This document shows positions 39,557-48,981 of a stretch of DNA of 64,000 nucleotides, one piece after another. Under the pieces are notes generated by a model. The model searched no databases. It was not told the origin of the DNA and worked only from the letters and a program-made list of their open reading frames with translations. Each line of letters starts with the position of its first letter. Position 1 is the first letter of the stretch. The stretch is from Syntrophaceae bacterium (GTDB lineage Bacteria; Desulfobacterota; Syntrophia; Syntrophales; PHBD01), in the NCBI GenBank assembly GCA_013177825.1, contig JABLXX010000001.1, positions 272,936 to 336,935 on the forward strand. Reading direction: 5' to 3'. Both the position numbers and the translations under genes were made by a program.

Positions 39557-40308
39557 GGATTCTCCGGATTGTTACGCTCCATCAGGGCGTCGTAGAGGTT
39601 TCGGCCGATGAGAAGCCCCCGGTCGATGAAGTCCGGCCCGTAGCGGCGCCCCGTCTCCGTCCGGAAGGTCTCCCGGATTCTCCGGAGGCTGTCGAGTCCC
39701 TGGAGAAAGCGGGGAAGGACAACCTTCAGGGGGATCCGGCGCGGAAGGAGCATGGCCCAGAGGGTTTCCGTGAAATTGTCCGGTCCCCAACGGAACTTGT
39801 CGGCGTCGTACAGGGCGTTCGAAATCAGCCGGGCCGCCTGATCCTCCAGTTCCTCGTGGGGCTGGAAGGCCTCGTGGTTCCGGATGGCCCGGGTCACGGC
39901 CTGACGTTCCCCGTCGCTGAGGGCAAAGGCGCCGAGAATCCGCTCCGCCTCTTCCGCCCCCCGATGCGCGTGCTGCCGCTCCGTACGCCGGATGTCGTGC
40001 AGGATGCCCGCCAGATGGACGAGGAGGATCACCCGCTGGAGATCGCCCTCGTCCCATGTACGGGCGCCTTCCATGAGGATGATGGCCCCGGCGTCCACCG
40101 CCACTTTCTGCACGTGAAGCAGCCCGTGTCCGATGGGGTCGTCCTGATCGGAGATAATGCGTACGGCCTCCCGGACCATGGCTTCGGAAGTGAGAAGCCC
40201 CCTGGATTTCTCAACCGCCTTTTCCCCTTCCAGGTAGAAGAGGGGTACACCGGCCTCCGCGGCGAACCGTTCGGCCATTTCCTTTGCCTGCCGGTACTGC
40301 TCTTCCAT
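39553..40308 (-). CDS. HD-domain hydrolase
   Basis: Metal-dependent phosphohydrolase of unknown substrate, 251 residues from MEEQYRQAKEM. Metal ligands are visible as GHGLLHVQKV (first His), HLAGILHDIRR (His-Asp), and HAHRGAEEAERIL, with AISNALYDADKF-like ISNALYDADKFRWG giving the last Asp. The arrangement is that of single-domain HD proteins acting on nucleotides. Located 20 bp after yggS. Confidence 0.88.
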   Translation of the reverse strand: MEEQYRQAKEMAERFAAEAGVPLFYLEGEKAVEKSRGLLTSEAMVREAVRIISDQDDPIGHGLLHVQKVAVDAGAIILMEGARTWDEGDLQRVILLVHLAGILHDIRRTERQHAHRGAEEAERILGAFALSDGERQAVTRAIRNHEAFQPHEELEDQAARLISNALYDADKFRWGPDNFTETLWAMLLPRRIPLKVVLPRFLQGLDSLRRIRETFRTETGRRYGPDFIDRGLLIGRNLYDALMERNNPENP

Positions 40309-40327
40309 CAAGAGTAGCCTTCCCACC

Positions 40328-41029
40328 TTATACCGGCCGCTCGCCGAAAATCGCGCGGCCGACCCGTACGATGGTTGCCCCTTCCTCCACGGCAATCCGG
40401 TAATCGTTGGTCATGCCCATGGAGAGCTCCTCCATGTGAACGTTCTCGATCCGTTCCCGGCGGATTGTCTCCGCGAGCTGCCGGAGAGTTGAGAAATGAG
40501 GCCGGGCCTCTTCGGGATCGTCGAACCAGGGGGGCATCGTCATCAGCCCCCGGATCGAGAGGCCTGGCAATACCGCCAGGGCGCGGACGAGTCCAAGGGC
40601 CTGGACGGCAGGAACGCCGCTCTTGCTGGCCTCGCCGCTCACGTTGACCTCCACGAGAATCTTGAGGATCACTCCCGCTGCGGCGGCCCGGCGGTCCAGC
40701 TCCCGGCCCAGCTCCATCCGGTCCAGCGAGTGGATCAGGTCGAAGAGCCGCACGGCGTACTTTGCCTTGTTCGTCTGCAGGTGGCCGATAAAGTGCCACG
40801 GGAGCGGCCGGCCAAGGAGATCGATCTTGCGCCGGGCCTCCTGGACGTAATTCTCGCCGATGAGGTCCACGCCCGCGGCAATGGCCTCCCGGATCCGGTT
40901 GTCGTCGACGGTTTTGGTAACCGCCAGGAGGCGAATGTCCTCCGGGGAACGTCCGGCTTTTCGGGCTGCCCGGGCGATTTCCTCCCGGACGAGGGCGATG
41001 TTTTCGCTAACCGATCGGATTGTTTCCAT
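40328..41029 (-). CDS. PLP homeostasis protein (YggS/PLPBP family)
   Basis: Carries pyridoxal phosphate and balances B6 and amino-acid pools. 233 residues; the PLP-Lys lies in LLAVTKTVDDN, and WHFIGHLQTNKAKYAV and SMGMTNDYRIAVEEGATIVRVG are family signatures. Overlaps maf by 23 bp at its start. Confidence 0.94.
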   Translation of the reverse strand: METIRSVSENIALVREEIARAARKAGRSPEDIRLLAVTKTVDDNRIREAIAAGVDLIGENYVQEARRKIDLLGRPLPWHFIGHLQTNKAKYAVRLFDLIHSLDRMELGRELDRRAAAAGVILKILVEVNVSGEASKSGVPAVQALGLVRALAVLPGLSIRGLMTMPPWFDDPEEARPHFSTLRQLAETIRRERIENVHMEELSMGMTNDYRIAVEEGATIVRVGRAIFGERPV

Positions 41030-41624
41030 TGGTCGAAAACCGGATGGCCCCCGCCTCGCAGAGGACCTCCATGACTTCGCAGAGGGGCAGGCCCATCACG
41101 TTCGTATAGGAGCCCCTGATTTCCTGGATGAAAAAGGCTCCCATTCCCTGGACGGCGTACCCGCCCGCCTTGTCGTACGGCTCGTCCGTGCGGACGTACC
41201 AGTTCATTTCCTCGTCTGACAGGTTCTTGAACAGAACGGCTGAGGAGATCGCCCGGGAGACCGCGCGGCTTCCGCCCCCGGACAGAACGGAAAAACCCGT
41301 GAAAACCGTGTGCACCCGGCCGCTGAGCGTCTGGAGCATGGCCTTTGCCCCCTCCCGGTCGGCCGGTTTTCCCAGGACCCGACCGTCGATGACGACGATC
41401 GTATCGGCACCCAGCACCCAGGCGTCCGGATTCTTCCGGGCAAGGGCTTCCGCCTTGGCCGCCGAGAGCCTGAGCACATGCTCCTCCGGGGATTCCTCAG
41501 GGTGTGCCGCTTCCTCCACGCCGCTGGGGACCACCTGGAATGTCAGGCCGACCCTCTCCAGGAGCTCGATCCGCCGCGGTGAAGCGGAGGCCAGGATCAG
41601 TTTGTTTTCTTGAATGATTCCCAT
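41007..41624 (-). CDS. maf: Maf-family nucleotide pyrophosphatase
   Basis: House-cleaning hydrolase for non-canonical or UTP/dTTP-type nucleotides, 205 residues from MGIIQENKLILASASPRR. Substrate loop SASPRR, the acidic site VLGADTIVVIDG and the segment YDKAGGYAVQGMGAFF are complete. An upstream start at 41669 is possible but lacks a ribosome site. Confidence 0.93.
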   Translation of the reverse strand: MGIIQENKLILASASPRRIELLERVGLTFQVVPSGVEEAAHPEESPEEHVLRLSAAKAEALARKNPDAWVLGADTIVVIDGRVLGKPADREGAKAMLQTLSGRVHTVFTGFSVLSGGGSRAVSRAISSAVLFKNLSDEEMNWYVRTDEPYDKAGGYAVQGMGAFFIQEIRGSYTNVMGLPLCEVMEVLCEAGAIRFSTNGNNPIG

Positions 41625-41724
41625 CTGGTTGAACTCAACTTTCCTCAGGATGCTCCTGTTCTGTAACACAGTTCGTCTCGCCTTGACGACGGGATTTTGA
41701 TATGCCCCTGAACAGGAGGCGGGA

Positions 41725-42243
41725 ATGGAGGCGCATATGCTGGTATGGAAGCGATTTGTGGAGCCGTCCGACCGGGTCCGGATCCGGGAGATCGTTCAGG
41801 CCGCCGGGGCCTTCTCCGACGAGGAGGCGGACATTGCCGTGGAGCTGGTAGACGAGCGCCTGGCCCGAGGTGGGGACAGCGGCTATGAGTTTCTGCTGGC
41901 CGAAGTGGAGGGGTGTCTGGCCGGATATACCTGCTTCGGCCGGATTCCCGGGACCGTCTTCAGCTTCGACCTCTACTGGATCGTCGTGGCCCCGGAACGG
42001 CAGCGGGAGGGGATCGGCGGCCTGCTGCTGGCCGGGACGGAACGGGCCGCCCGGGAGAAGGGGGCGACGCGGATCTACGCGGACACGTCGTCCAGCCCCC
42101 GCTACGAAGCGGCCCGTCGCTTCTATGAGGGATGCGGTTATCGCCGCGAAGCATGTCTCCCGGATTTTTATCGGCCCGGCGACGGGAAGGTGATCTATGC
42201 CAAGGTCCTGCCGAAGGAAGATGCGGGCGGAGGGACTTCCTGA
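41725..42243 (+). CDS. GNAT-family N-acetyltransferase
   Basis: 172 residues with one acetyltransferase fold: IVVAPERQREGIGGLLL is the acetyl-CoA loop (R-x-x-G-x-G), and SSPRYEAARRFYEGCGYRREA closes the domain. The start has AGGAGG. Divergent from maf, convergent with the AI-2E-type permease; acceptor unknown. Confidence 0.87.
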   Translation: MEAHMLVWKRFVEPSDRVRIREIVQAAGAFSDEEADIAVELVDERLARGGDSGYEFLLAEVEGCLAGYTCFGRIPGTVFSFDLYWIVVAPERQREGIGGLLLAGTERAAREKGATRIYADTSSSPRYEAARRFYEGCGYRREACLPDFYRPGDGKVIYAKVLPKEDAGGGTS

Positions 42244-42270
42244 AAAACCCGGGGGATGGCTCATCTGTGC

Positions 42271-43323
42271 TTAGGGATTTTCCGGCGGACGGAGGGAGAC
42301 CTCGTACATGTCCAGAATGGAGAGGAGGAGCGAGGCCACGATCGGCCCGATGACAAAGCCCGAAATGCCGAACAGGGCGATCCCGCCCAGGGTGGATAGG
42401 AAAATGAGGAGCGGGTGCATCTGCACGTCCCGCCCCAGGAGAACGGGCCGGAAGAGATTGTCCACCATGCTGATGACCAGCACGCCTGCCAGAATTACAA
42501 TGATTCCCTCCCACATATGTCCGGTAACCAGGAGGAGCAGACCGGCGGGCGCCCAGACGATGGAGCACCCGACTCCCGGGATGATGGAGGTCAGCACCAT
42601 GACGACTCCCCAGGTGAGGGCGCCCTTGATTCCTACCAGGTAAAGCAGGATCCCTCCAAGGAATCCCTGCAGGCCGCCGATGATAAAGGTGACCTTCAGT
42701 GTCGCCCGGGCGGTGGTGACGAACCGGCCGTACAGCACGGACTCCCGGTCTTTTCCGAGGGCGAAGAGGGTCTTGCCCCTCTGGAGTATCCGATCCCCGT
42801 CGCGGATGAAGAAGAACAGGGCGTAGAGCATCACGGCAAATTTGACCAGGAACATCAGGGTGTTTTGCGTGAAGCCCGTCAGGCTCTTGAAGATGGCATT
42901 CGCCAGGTTCTTGATCACCTCGGTGAAGCGTTCGATCAGGGTGTCGCTGTTCAGGTGGAGCCGGGCGGTCGTCGGATGGGCGGCCAGACGGTCCGCCCAG
43001 TCGCGGACCGTGTTTTCCAGGTTCGTGATGTCCTTATCGATGGAGTTGTAGATTTCGATGGATTCGTTCACCAGAAGGGTCGCAAGGATCCCCGCCGGGA
43101 GAATGAGGATAAAGATGATCAGAATCAGCGTGACGGCGGCGTTCAGGGAAGGAAGGTTTCGTTTTCCCTGGAGTTTGCGGTAGAGGGGCTGAAACAGGCC
43201 GGCGATGACCACGGCCCAGAAGAGAGGGAAGAAAAAAGGTTTCAGGAGATAAAGAGACAGCACGACGACCACGCCGGCCAGGGCGGCGAATAGAATCCTG
43301 CGCATTTTTACTGAATCCAACAT
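42271..43323 (-). CDS. AI-2E/PerM-family membrane permease
   Basis: 350-residue polytopic protein with about eight helices and a central soluble loop. LYLVGIKGALTWGVVMVLTSIIPGVG-like and GHMWEGIIVILAGVLVISMVDNLFRP are the family signatures. Members export a quorum signal or act as Na/H antiporters; the substrate here is unknown. The start at 43323 or 43305 is preferred over 43452, which has only a non-hydrophobic extension. Confidence 0.88.
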   Translation of the reverse strand: MLDSVKMRRILFAALAGVVVVLSLYLLKPFFFPLFWAVVIAGLFQPLYRKLQGKRNLPSLNAAVTLILIIFILILPAGILATLLVNESIEIYNSIDKDITNLENTVRDWADRLAAHPTTARLHLNSDTLIERFTEVIKNLANAIFKSLTGFTQNTLMFLVKFAVMLYALFFFIRDGDRILQRGKTLFALGKDRESVLYGRFVTTARATLKVTFIIGGLQGFLGGILLYLVGIKGALTWGVVMVLTSIIPGVGCSIVWAPAGLLLLVTGHMWEGIIVILAGVLVISMVDNLFRPVLLGRDVQMHPLLIFLSTLGGIALFGISGFVIGPIVASLLLSILDMYEVSLRPPENP

Positions 43324-43392
43324 GACGGCCTGCCGCTTTCGTCGTGATCCAATGGGATGCTGCCGCTTCCGGGGGAATCCGGCTGAGATTGC

Positions 43393-43418
43393 CCGGGAGA
43401 GCGACTCCGCTCTCCCGG
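43393..43418. terminator. Perfect hairpin after the ilv operon
   Basis: CCGGGAGAGCG pairs with CGCTCTCCCGG (11 bp, 4-nt loop). It lies 68 bp after the ilvD stop on the minus strand. No U-run follows on that strand, so termination may need Rho. Confidence 0.5.
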
Positions 43419-43485
43419 AAAAACGAATAATGGATTTCCCCGTCCCCGTCAATCGGGAAGCTCGGATGCAGCGTTTTCCCGGAAA

Positions 43486-45147
43486 TCAATCCTCGAAGAC
43501 GGCGCCTGTGCTGGCGGAGGTGACCAGGCGGGCGTACCGCGCCAGGTATCCCCCGGTCACACGGGGCCGGAAGGGCTTCAGGGCCTTGCGGCGTTTTTCC
43601 AGCTCCTGCCTGCCGACCTTCAGGGTGATCGTTTTCTTCGGGATGTCGATGTCGATCCGGTCGCCTTCCCGAACGAGGGCGATGGGGCCTCCCTCGGCCG
43701 CTTCCGGCGAGATGTGGCCGATGGCGGCGCCCCGGGTCCCGCCGCTGAAACGGCCGTCCGTGAGAAGGGCCACGGTCTTGTCCAGGCCCATCCCGGCGAT
43801 GGCTGAGGTGGGACCCAGCATCTCCCTCATCCCCGGGCCGCCCCGGGGACCCTCGTAACGGATCACGACGATATCCCCCGCCTTGATCTTCCCCCCCAGG
43901 ATGGCCTTGATGGCCTCGTCCTCGCTGTCGAAGACCCGCGCTGTTCCCTCGTTGACCAGCATGTCCTCCGCTACGGCGGACTGTTTCACCACCGCCCCGT
44001 CGGGGGCCAGGTTGCCTCTCAGGATGGCCAGGCCGCCTTCCGGGTAGTAGGGATTCTCCAAGGGGCGGATCACGTCGCGGTCGAGAATCCGCGCCGATTT
44101 CAGGTTGTCGCCCACCTTTTTCCCCGTCACCGTCAACGCATCCGGATCAACAACGCCCAGTTCGCTGACGGCCAGGAGGACCGCCTGGATTCCGCCGGCC
44201 TTATGAAGGTCCTCGATGTGGTGGGCGCCGGCGGGACTGAGCTTGCAGAGATTCGGGGTCCGGGCGCTGATCTCGTTGAACAGGTCCAGGTCGAGCCGGA
44301 TTCCCGCCTCATGGGCGACGGCGGGGATGTGCAGGACCGTGTTGGTCGAGCAGCCCAGGGCCATGTCCACGGCGATGGCATTACGGAAGGCCTGCAGGGT
44401 GGCCACGTCGCGGGGCCGGATCTCCTTCCGGACCAGTTCCATGATCTTCATTCCGGCCTCCTTGGCCAGGCGCCGCCGGGCCGCCTCCACGGCGGGGATG
44501 GTTCCGTTTCCCGGGAGACCCAGGCCCAGGGCCTCGGTCACGCAGTTCATCGAGTTGGCCGTGTACATCCCCGAACAGGAACCGCAGCCGGGGCAGGCAC
44601 AGTCCTCCAGGGCCTTGAGCGTCTTTTTGGTCATCCGGCCGGCCTTGACGGCCCCGACGCCCTCGAAGACGGTGATCAGGTCCGCCGCCTTGTCTCCCAG
44701 ACGACCCGCCAGCATGGGTCCGCCACTGACGACGATTGCGGGAATGTTCAGCCGCAGGGCTGCCATGAGCATGCCCGGAATGATCTTGTCGCAGTTGGGG
44801 ACGAGGACCAGGCCGTCGAAGGGGTGGGCCATGGCCATGACCTCGACGGAGTCGGCGATCAGCTCCCTGCTGGCCAGGGAGTATTTCATGCCCGTGTGGC
44901 CCATGGCGATGCCGTCGCAGACGCCGATGGCGGGGAACTCGACGGGAGTCCCTCCGGCCAGGCGTACGCCCGCCTTGACATCCTCGGTGATCGTCCGGAG
45001 GTGTACATGGCCCGGGATGATTTCGTTGAAGGAATTCACCACGCCGATGAGCGGACGGGAGATCTCCTCGTCGGTGTAGCCCATGGCCTTGAACAGGGAC
45101 CGGTGGGGGGCCCGCTCCAGGCCCTTTTTCATCAGATCGCTCCGCAT
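43486..45147 (-). CDS. ilvD: Dihydroxy-acid dehydratase
   Basis: Fe-S enzyme of valine and isoleucine synthesis, 553 residues from [16 protein letters not shown] with GGGGGAAAG upstream; a frame continuing to 45384 overlaps ilvC and is rejected. Cluster cysteines are in NCDKIIPGM and in [20 protein letters not shown]. The C-terminal half holds [19 protein letters not shown]. Last gene of the ilv operon. Confidence 0.96.
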   Translation of the reverse strand: MRSDLMKKGLERAPHRSLFKAMGYTDEEISRPLIGVVNSFNEIIPGHVHLRTITEDVKAGVRLAGGTPVEFPAIGVCDGIAMGHTGMKYSLASRELIADSVEVMAMAHPFDGLVLVPNCDKIIPGMLMAALRLNIPAIVVSGGPMLAGRLGDKAADLITVFEGVGAVKAGRMTKKTLKALEDCACPGCGSCSGMYTANSMNCVTEALGLGLPGNGTIPAVEAARRRLAKEAGMKIMELVRKEIRPRDVATLQAFRNAIAVDMALGCSTNTVLHIPAVAHEAGIRLDLDLFNEISARTPNLCKLSPAGAHHIEDLHKAGGIQAVLLAVSELGVVDPDALTVTGKKVGDNLKSARILDRDVIRPLENPYYPEGGLAILRGNLAPDGAVVKQSAVAEDMLVNEGTARVFDSEDEAIKAILGGKIKAGDIVVIRYEGPRGGPGMREMLGPTSAIAGMGLDKTVALLTDGRFSGGTRGAAIGHISPEAAEGGPIALVREGDRIDIDIPKKTITLKVGRQELEKRRKALKPFRPRVTGGYLARYARLVTSASTGAVFED

Positions 45148-45194
45148 CGTCTCTTTCCCCCTTGATCGGTGCCGTGAAGGTGCGTAAGGCAGGT

Positions 45195-45222
45195 TCTCCC
45201 CGGCCGTTCGGGGCCGGGGAGA
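45195..45222. repeat. Hairpin between ilvC and ilvD
   Basis: TCTCCCCGGCC pairs perfectly with GGCCGGGGAGA (11 bp, 6-nt loop) in the 103-bp gap of the operon. Without a U-run it more likely sets the relative mRNA stability of ilvC and ilvD than ends transcription. Confidence 0.5.
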
Positions 45223-45250
45223 CGGTGAATGGCAAATCGACAGAAGTCGC

Positions 45251-46303
45251 TTATTTTTTTCGGTTTTCCGGGCGCAGGGACCGTACCGCCGCACCGGCCC
45301 GCCACATCTCCGATTCCCGCATTTCAGCCAGCTCCTTGTCCAGCTTCTGGCGGTAGTCCGGGGCGCTGTTGGCGTCCAGGACAATCTGGGTCTCCTCGCC
45401 GCTGATTACTCGTGCGTACAGATCGTCGAATACGGGGGCGACGGCGTCGCGGAAGCGGCCCTTCCAGTCCAGGGCGCCCCGCTGGGCGGTGGTGCTGCAG
45501 TTCCCGTACATCCAGTCCATGCCGTTGTCCGCCACCAGGCGGATCAGGCTCTGGGTGAGCTCCTCCACGGTCTCGTTGAAGGCCTCGCTGGGGCTGTGGC
45601 CGTGATTCCGGAGGAGATTGTACTGGGCCTCCATGATCCCCGCCAGGGCGCCCATGAGGACGCCCCGCTCGCCCGTGAGATCGCTGTGGACCTCGTTGGC
45701 GAAGGTGGTCGGGAAGAGGTACCCGGAGCCGATGGCGACTCCGAGGGCCAGTGCGCGCTCCAGGGCCCGGCCCGTGTAATCCTGGAAGACGGCGTAACTG
45801 GAATTGATGCCGCTCCCGGCCAGGAAGTTGGTCCGGACGGTCCGGCCCGACCCCTTGGGGGCCACCAGGATCACGTCCACATCGGGCGGCGGGATGACGC
45901 CCGTCCGTTCCTTGTAGACGATGGAGAAACCGTGTGAGAAGTACAGGGCGTCGCCTTCGTTCAGGCAGGCCTTGATAGCGGGCCACATGGTCTTCTGCCC
46001 CGCATCGGACAGGAGATACTGGATGACGGTTCCCCGTCGGGTCGCCTCCTCCGGCGAGAAAAGGGTCTCACCGGGAACGAAACCGTCCGCGAGGGCCTTC
46101 TCCCAGGAAGCGCCTCCTTCCCGCTGACCCACGATGACCCGGATGCCGTTGTCCCTCATGTTCAGGGCCTGCCCCGGTCCCTGGACCCCGTAGCCTACGA
46201 CGGCGACGGTCTCGTCCTTCAGAACCTCCCGGGCCTTCTCCAGCGGAAACTCCTCCGCCGTGACCACCTCTTCCCAGACGCCGCCGAAGTTAATCTTTGC
46301 CAT
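45251..46303 (-). CDS. ilvC: Ketol-acid reductoisomerase
   Basis: NAD(P)H-dependent isomeroreductase, second common step of branched-chain synthesis, 350 residues. The cofactor loop reads [19 protein letters not shown], followed by a Mg-binding C-terminal helical domain ([20 protein letters not shown] and [13 protein letters not shown]). Start has AGGAGG. Confidence 0.95.
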   Translation of the reverse strand: MAKINFGGVWEEVVTAEEFPLEKAREVLKDETVAVVGYGVQGPGQALNMRDNGIRVIVGQREGGASWEKALADGFVPGETLFSPEEATRRGTVIQYLLSDAGQKTMWPAIKACLNEGDALYFSHGFSIVYKERTGVIPPPDVDVILVAPKGSGRTVRTNFLAGSGINSSYAVFQDYTGRALERALALGVAIGSGYLFPTTFANEVHSDLTGERGVLMGALAGIMEAQYNLLRNHGHSPSEAFNETVEELTQSLIRLVADNGMDWMYGNCSTTAQRGALDWKGRFRDAVAPVFDDLYARVISGEETQIVLDANSAPDYRQKLDKELAEMRESEMWRAGAAVRSLRPENRKK

Positions 46304-46369
46304 GGAACTCCTCCTGTTTCTCTCGAATGTTCGAATGGGCCGTCTCCGCCCGTTCAGGCGGTCCCGGAC

Positions 46370-46861
46370 TCACTCGGGTTTGAATTTTTCCAGCGCCACC
46401 ATTCCCGACCGGGAGAAGTCTTCGAGTCCGAGGGGATCGAGAAGCTGGATCGCCCGGTCGATGCTGTCCTTCCGGCCCGAGACCTCGATGACGCAGTACC
46501 GGTCGTCCATGCAGACGACCTTCCAGTTGTACAGGTCGACGGCGGCCATGACGGCGGGGCGGGTCTCGTCGCTCCATTTCATGCGGAACAGGACGAGCTC
46601 GCGCCGGGAGGCCATCCTTCCCGTGAGGTCGTCGACGGAAAGCACGTCCACGAGCCGGTTCAGCTGTTTCTTCAGCTTTTCCATGGTGGACGCCGATCCC
46701 TTGGTGGTGATGATGATCTTCGTTGTCTCCGGTGTCTTGGTGATGTTGGCCGTGATGCTCTCGATGTTGAATCCTCCCCCGCTGAAGGTGCCGGCGATAC
46801 GCGCCAGGACATCGGGACGGTTGCGTACAAGGAGGGCGATGGTGTTTTCCTTTGCTTTCAT
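46370..46861 (-). CDS. ilvN: Acetolactate synthase small (regulatory) subunit
   Basis: 163 residues from MKAKENTIALLVRNRP, an ACT domain (DVLARIAGTFSGGGFNIESI) that binds valine, and a C-terminal ACT-like domain. An upstream frame start to 46960 overlaps ilvB and is rejected. Lies 99 bp after ilvB. Confidence 0.94.
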   Translation of the reverse strand: MKAKENTIALLVRNRPDVLARIAGTFSGGGFNIESITANITKTPETTKIIITTKGSASTMEKLKKQLNRLVDVLSVDDLTGRMASRRELVLFRMKWSDETRPAVMAAVDLYNWKVVCMDDRYCVIEVSGRKDSIDRAIQLLDPLGLEDFSRSGMVALEKFKPE

Positions 46862-46960
46862 CGGTTCATGAACCTTTCTCGAAATGGATTCCGGACGACT
46901 CCGGGAAAGTACCTCCTGCCTCCAAGCGTTTGATCCCCGGCCGTTCCGTCTTTTCTGCAA

Positions 46961-48712
46961 TCAGTTGAAGCTGCGCGTCTGGGGATCCTCTCCCCCGTTG
47001 GTCGGGGCGGCCTTGTCGGCCGGCAGTTCCACACCCAGTTCCATGTCTGCAATGGATGCGCCGGGACGGACCATCGGGTAGACACATTCTTCTTTCTCCA
47101 CCCGGATGTCCATGACCACGACCCCCGGGGTTTCCAGCCCCTTCTTCAGGACCGCTTCCAGTTCCTCGGGGCGGCTGGCCCGTAGCCCCGTCGCTCCGTA
47201 TGCCTCGGCGATCTTCACGAAGTCGGGGGCGTAGCTCATGTCCGTGTGGGAGTACCGCCGCCCGTAGAACATCTGCTGCCACTGGCGGACCATCCCCAGG
47301 TACTGGTTGTTCAGGATCACAATCTTTACGGGGATGTTGTACTGCACAGCCGTGGCCAGTTCCTGGATGTTCATCTGGATGCTGCCGTCCCCGGCGATAT
47401 CGACCACCGTCTTGTCCGGGCACGCCACCTGGGCGCCCACGGCAGCGGGGAAGCCGAACCCCATGGTTCCGAGGCCGCCGGAAGAAATGAAGGTGTGGGG
47501 ATGGTCGTAGGTGTAATACTGGGCCGCCCACATCTGGTTCTGGCCGACCTCGGTGGCGATCAGCGCCTCCCCCTTTGTCAGCTCGTACAGCTTCCGGATG
47601 ACCTGCTGCGGTTTGATCCGGTCCGTTTCCTCGCTGAAACGGAGGGGGACACGCTTTTTCCAGGCGTCGATCTGCTCCATCCATTCCCGGGTCCGTTCCA
47701 CCGGGACAGGCCCTCCGGCGGCCAGCGCCGCGTTCAACAGGCCCAGTGCCGTCTTGGCGTCGCTGACGATGGACAGGTGGGAGCGGACGATCCGGTCGAT
47801 GGAGACGGGGTCGATGTCGATGTGGATGATCTGTGCGTCCGGGGCAAAGGCGTCCACCTTGGAAGTCACCCGGTCATCGAAGCGCATCCCCACGGCGACC
47901 AGCAGGTCGCAGCCGGTGATGGCCATGTTGGCGTAGTACGTGCCGTGCATTCCGGGCATCCCCAGCCAGAGGGGATCCGAACCCGGGTAGGCGCCGAGGC
48001 CCATCAGGGTTGAGGTGATGGGGAAGCCTGTCCGACGGACGAACTCCCGGAGTTCCTCCGAGGCCTTTCCCAGGAGCACTCCTCCTCCGGAGACAATCAC
48101 CGGTTTCCGGGCGGCCCGGATCATCTCCACGGCCTTCGCGATGTCCTCCTGCTGCGGCTTTTCAAGCCCGTTCAAGGTATTGAAGTCGTCGCGGATGTCT
48201 TCTTCTTCGATGGTCGCCTGGGACACGTCCCGGGGCAGGTCCACCAGCACGGGGCCGGGGCGTCCGGAGCGGGCGATGTGGAATGCTTCGTGAATGGTTG
48301 AAGCGAGGTCCTCGATCCGGCGGACCAGGAAATTGTGCTTCGTGCAGGGACGGGTGATCCCGGTGATGTCGACTTCCTGGAAGGCGTCGCTGCCGATCAG
48401 ACCCGTCGGCACCTGGCCCGTGAAGATGACGACCGGAATGGAGTCCATGTATGCGTTGGCGATGCCCGTTACCGTGTTTGTCGCGCCGGGGCCGGAGGTG
48501 ACAAGACAGACCCCGACCTTGCCGGAGGCCCGTGCGTACCCGTCGGCGGCGTGAATGGCACCCTGCTCGTGGCGTACGAGGAGATGGCGGAATTCTTCCT
48601 TGTAGAGTTCGTCATAGATCGGGAGCACGACGCCGCCGGGATAGCCAAAGATGACATCCACGTTTTCCCGGCGCAGCGTTCTCAGCAATACCTGGGATCC
48701 GGTCAGTTTCAC
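46961..48712 (-). CDS. ilvB: Acetolactate synthase large subunit
   Basis: Thiamine-diphosphate enzyme opening valine/isoleucine synthesis, 583 residues. Start is GTG (MKLTGSQVLLRTLRREN) directly after ACAGGAGGAACATC; an apparent earlier start would place this ribosome site inside the gene. Signatures: VFGYPGG-like IFGYPGGVVLPIYDEL with the catalytic Glu in RHEQGAIHAADGYARA, FAD segment, and the ThDP motif GDGSIQMNIQELATAVQYNI. Regulated by the upstream attenuator. Confidence 0.96.
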   Translation of the reverse strand: MKLTGSQVLLRTLRRENVDVIFGYPGGVVLPIYDELYKEEFRHLLVRHEQGAIHAADGYARASGKVGVCLVTSGPGATNTVTGIANAYMDSIPVVIFTGQVPTGLIGSDAFQEVDITGITRPCTKHNFLVRRIEDLASTIHEAFHIARSGRPGPVLVDLPRDVSQATIEEEDIRDDFNTLNGLEKPQQEDIAKAVEMIRAARKPVIVSGGGVLLGKASEELREFVRRTGFPITSTLMGLGAYPGSDPLWLGMPGMHGTYYANMAITGCDLLVAVGMRFDDRVTSKVDAFAPDAQIIHIDIDPVSIDRIVRSHLSIVSDAKTALGLLNAALAAGGPVPVERTREWMEQIDAWKKRVPLRFSEETDRIKPQQVIRKLYELTKGEALIATEVGQNQMWAAQYYTYDHPHTFISSGGLGTMGFGFPAAVGAQVACPDKTVVDIAGDGSIQMNIQELATAVQYNIPVKIVILNNQYLGMVRQWQQMFYGRRYSHTDMSYAPDFVKIAEAYGATGLRASRPEELEAVLKKGLETPGVVVMDIRVEKEECVYPMVRPGASIADMELGVELPADKAAPTNGGEDPQTRSFN

Positions 48713-48762
48713 GATGTTCCTCCTGTAAGTCGACAAGTGCGTTGTTCAGTAAATTCAAAAAC

Positions 48763-48802
48763 AAAAAAACCGTTACCCGGGAGCCGAGTAACGGTTTTTT
48801 TT
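48763..48802 (-). terminator. Attenuator terminator of the ilv operon
   Basis: On the minus strand AACCGTTAC pairs with GTAACGGTT around a GC-rich loop, with further A-U pairs, then GTTTTTTTG. It lies 50 bp before ilvB. The 5' arm (ACCGTTACTCGGC, 48795-48783) can instead pair over 13 bp, with two G-U pairs, with GCCGGGTAATGGT (48839-48827) at the end of the leader peptide frame, forming an antiterminator. Confidence 0.88.
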
Positions 48803-48830
48803 TGTTTCAAGGTTTCTTACAAGTGCACCA

Positions 48831-48896
48831 TTACCCGGCCCCCATATGAATGGGGATGATAATTATGCCGATGATGCCGATTACGTTTCTCCTCAT
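48831..48896 (-). CDS. ilv leader peptide (isoleucine-rich)
   Basis: A 21-codon frame starting ATG AGG AGA and reading MRRNVIGIIGIIIIPIH and then four more residues. It has eight Ile and one Val codons, all before the antiterminator segment, and its stop codon lies inside that segment. A ribosome that finishes the peptide covers GCCGGGTAATGGT and lets the terminator form; a ribosome stalled on Ile codons leaves it free. This is the classical attenuation design. The ribosome site is weak (GGAAAAGG, about 14 nt away). Confidence 0.85.
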   Translation of the reverse strand: MRRNVIGIIGIIIIPIHMGAG

Positions 48897-48933
48897 GAAT
48901 ATGTCGCAACCTTTTCCATTAAAACGAAGGCCC

Positions 48934-48962
48934 CTCTTAACAGCGGGAAAACCGGTTGTCAA
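48934..48962 (-). promoter_or_regulatory. Promoter of the ilv leader, inside the hisF terminator region
   Basis: Minus-strand TTGACA (48962-48957), 17-bp spacer and TAAGAG (48939-48934, weak). Initiation near 48927 lies about 30 nt before the leader peptide. The inverted repeat GAAAACCGG / CCGGTTTTC (about 48984-48948) spans the -35 and the hisF stop, and may end hisF transcription. Confidence 0.5.
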
Positions 48963-48981
48963 GCGTTTTTCAGTCCGGTTT

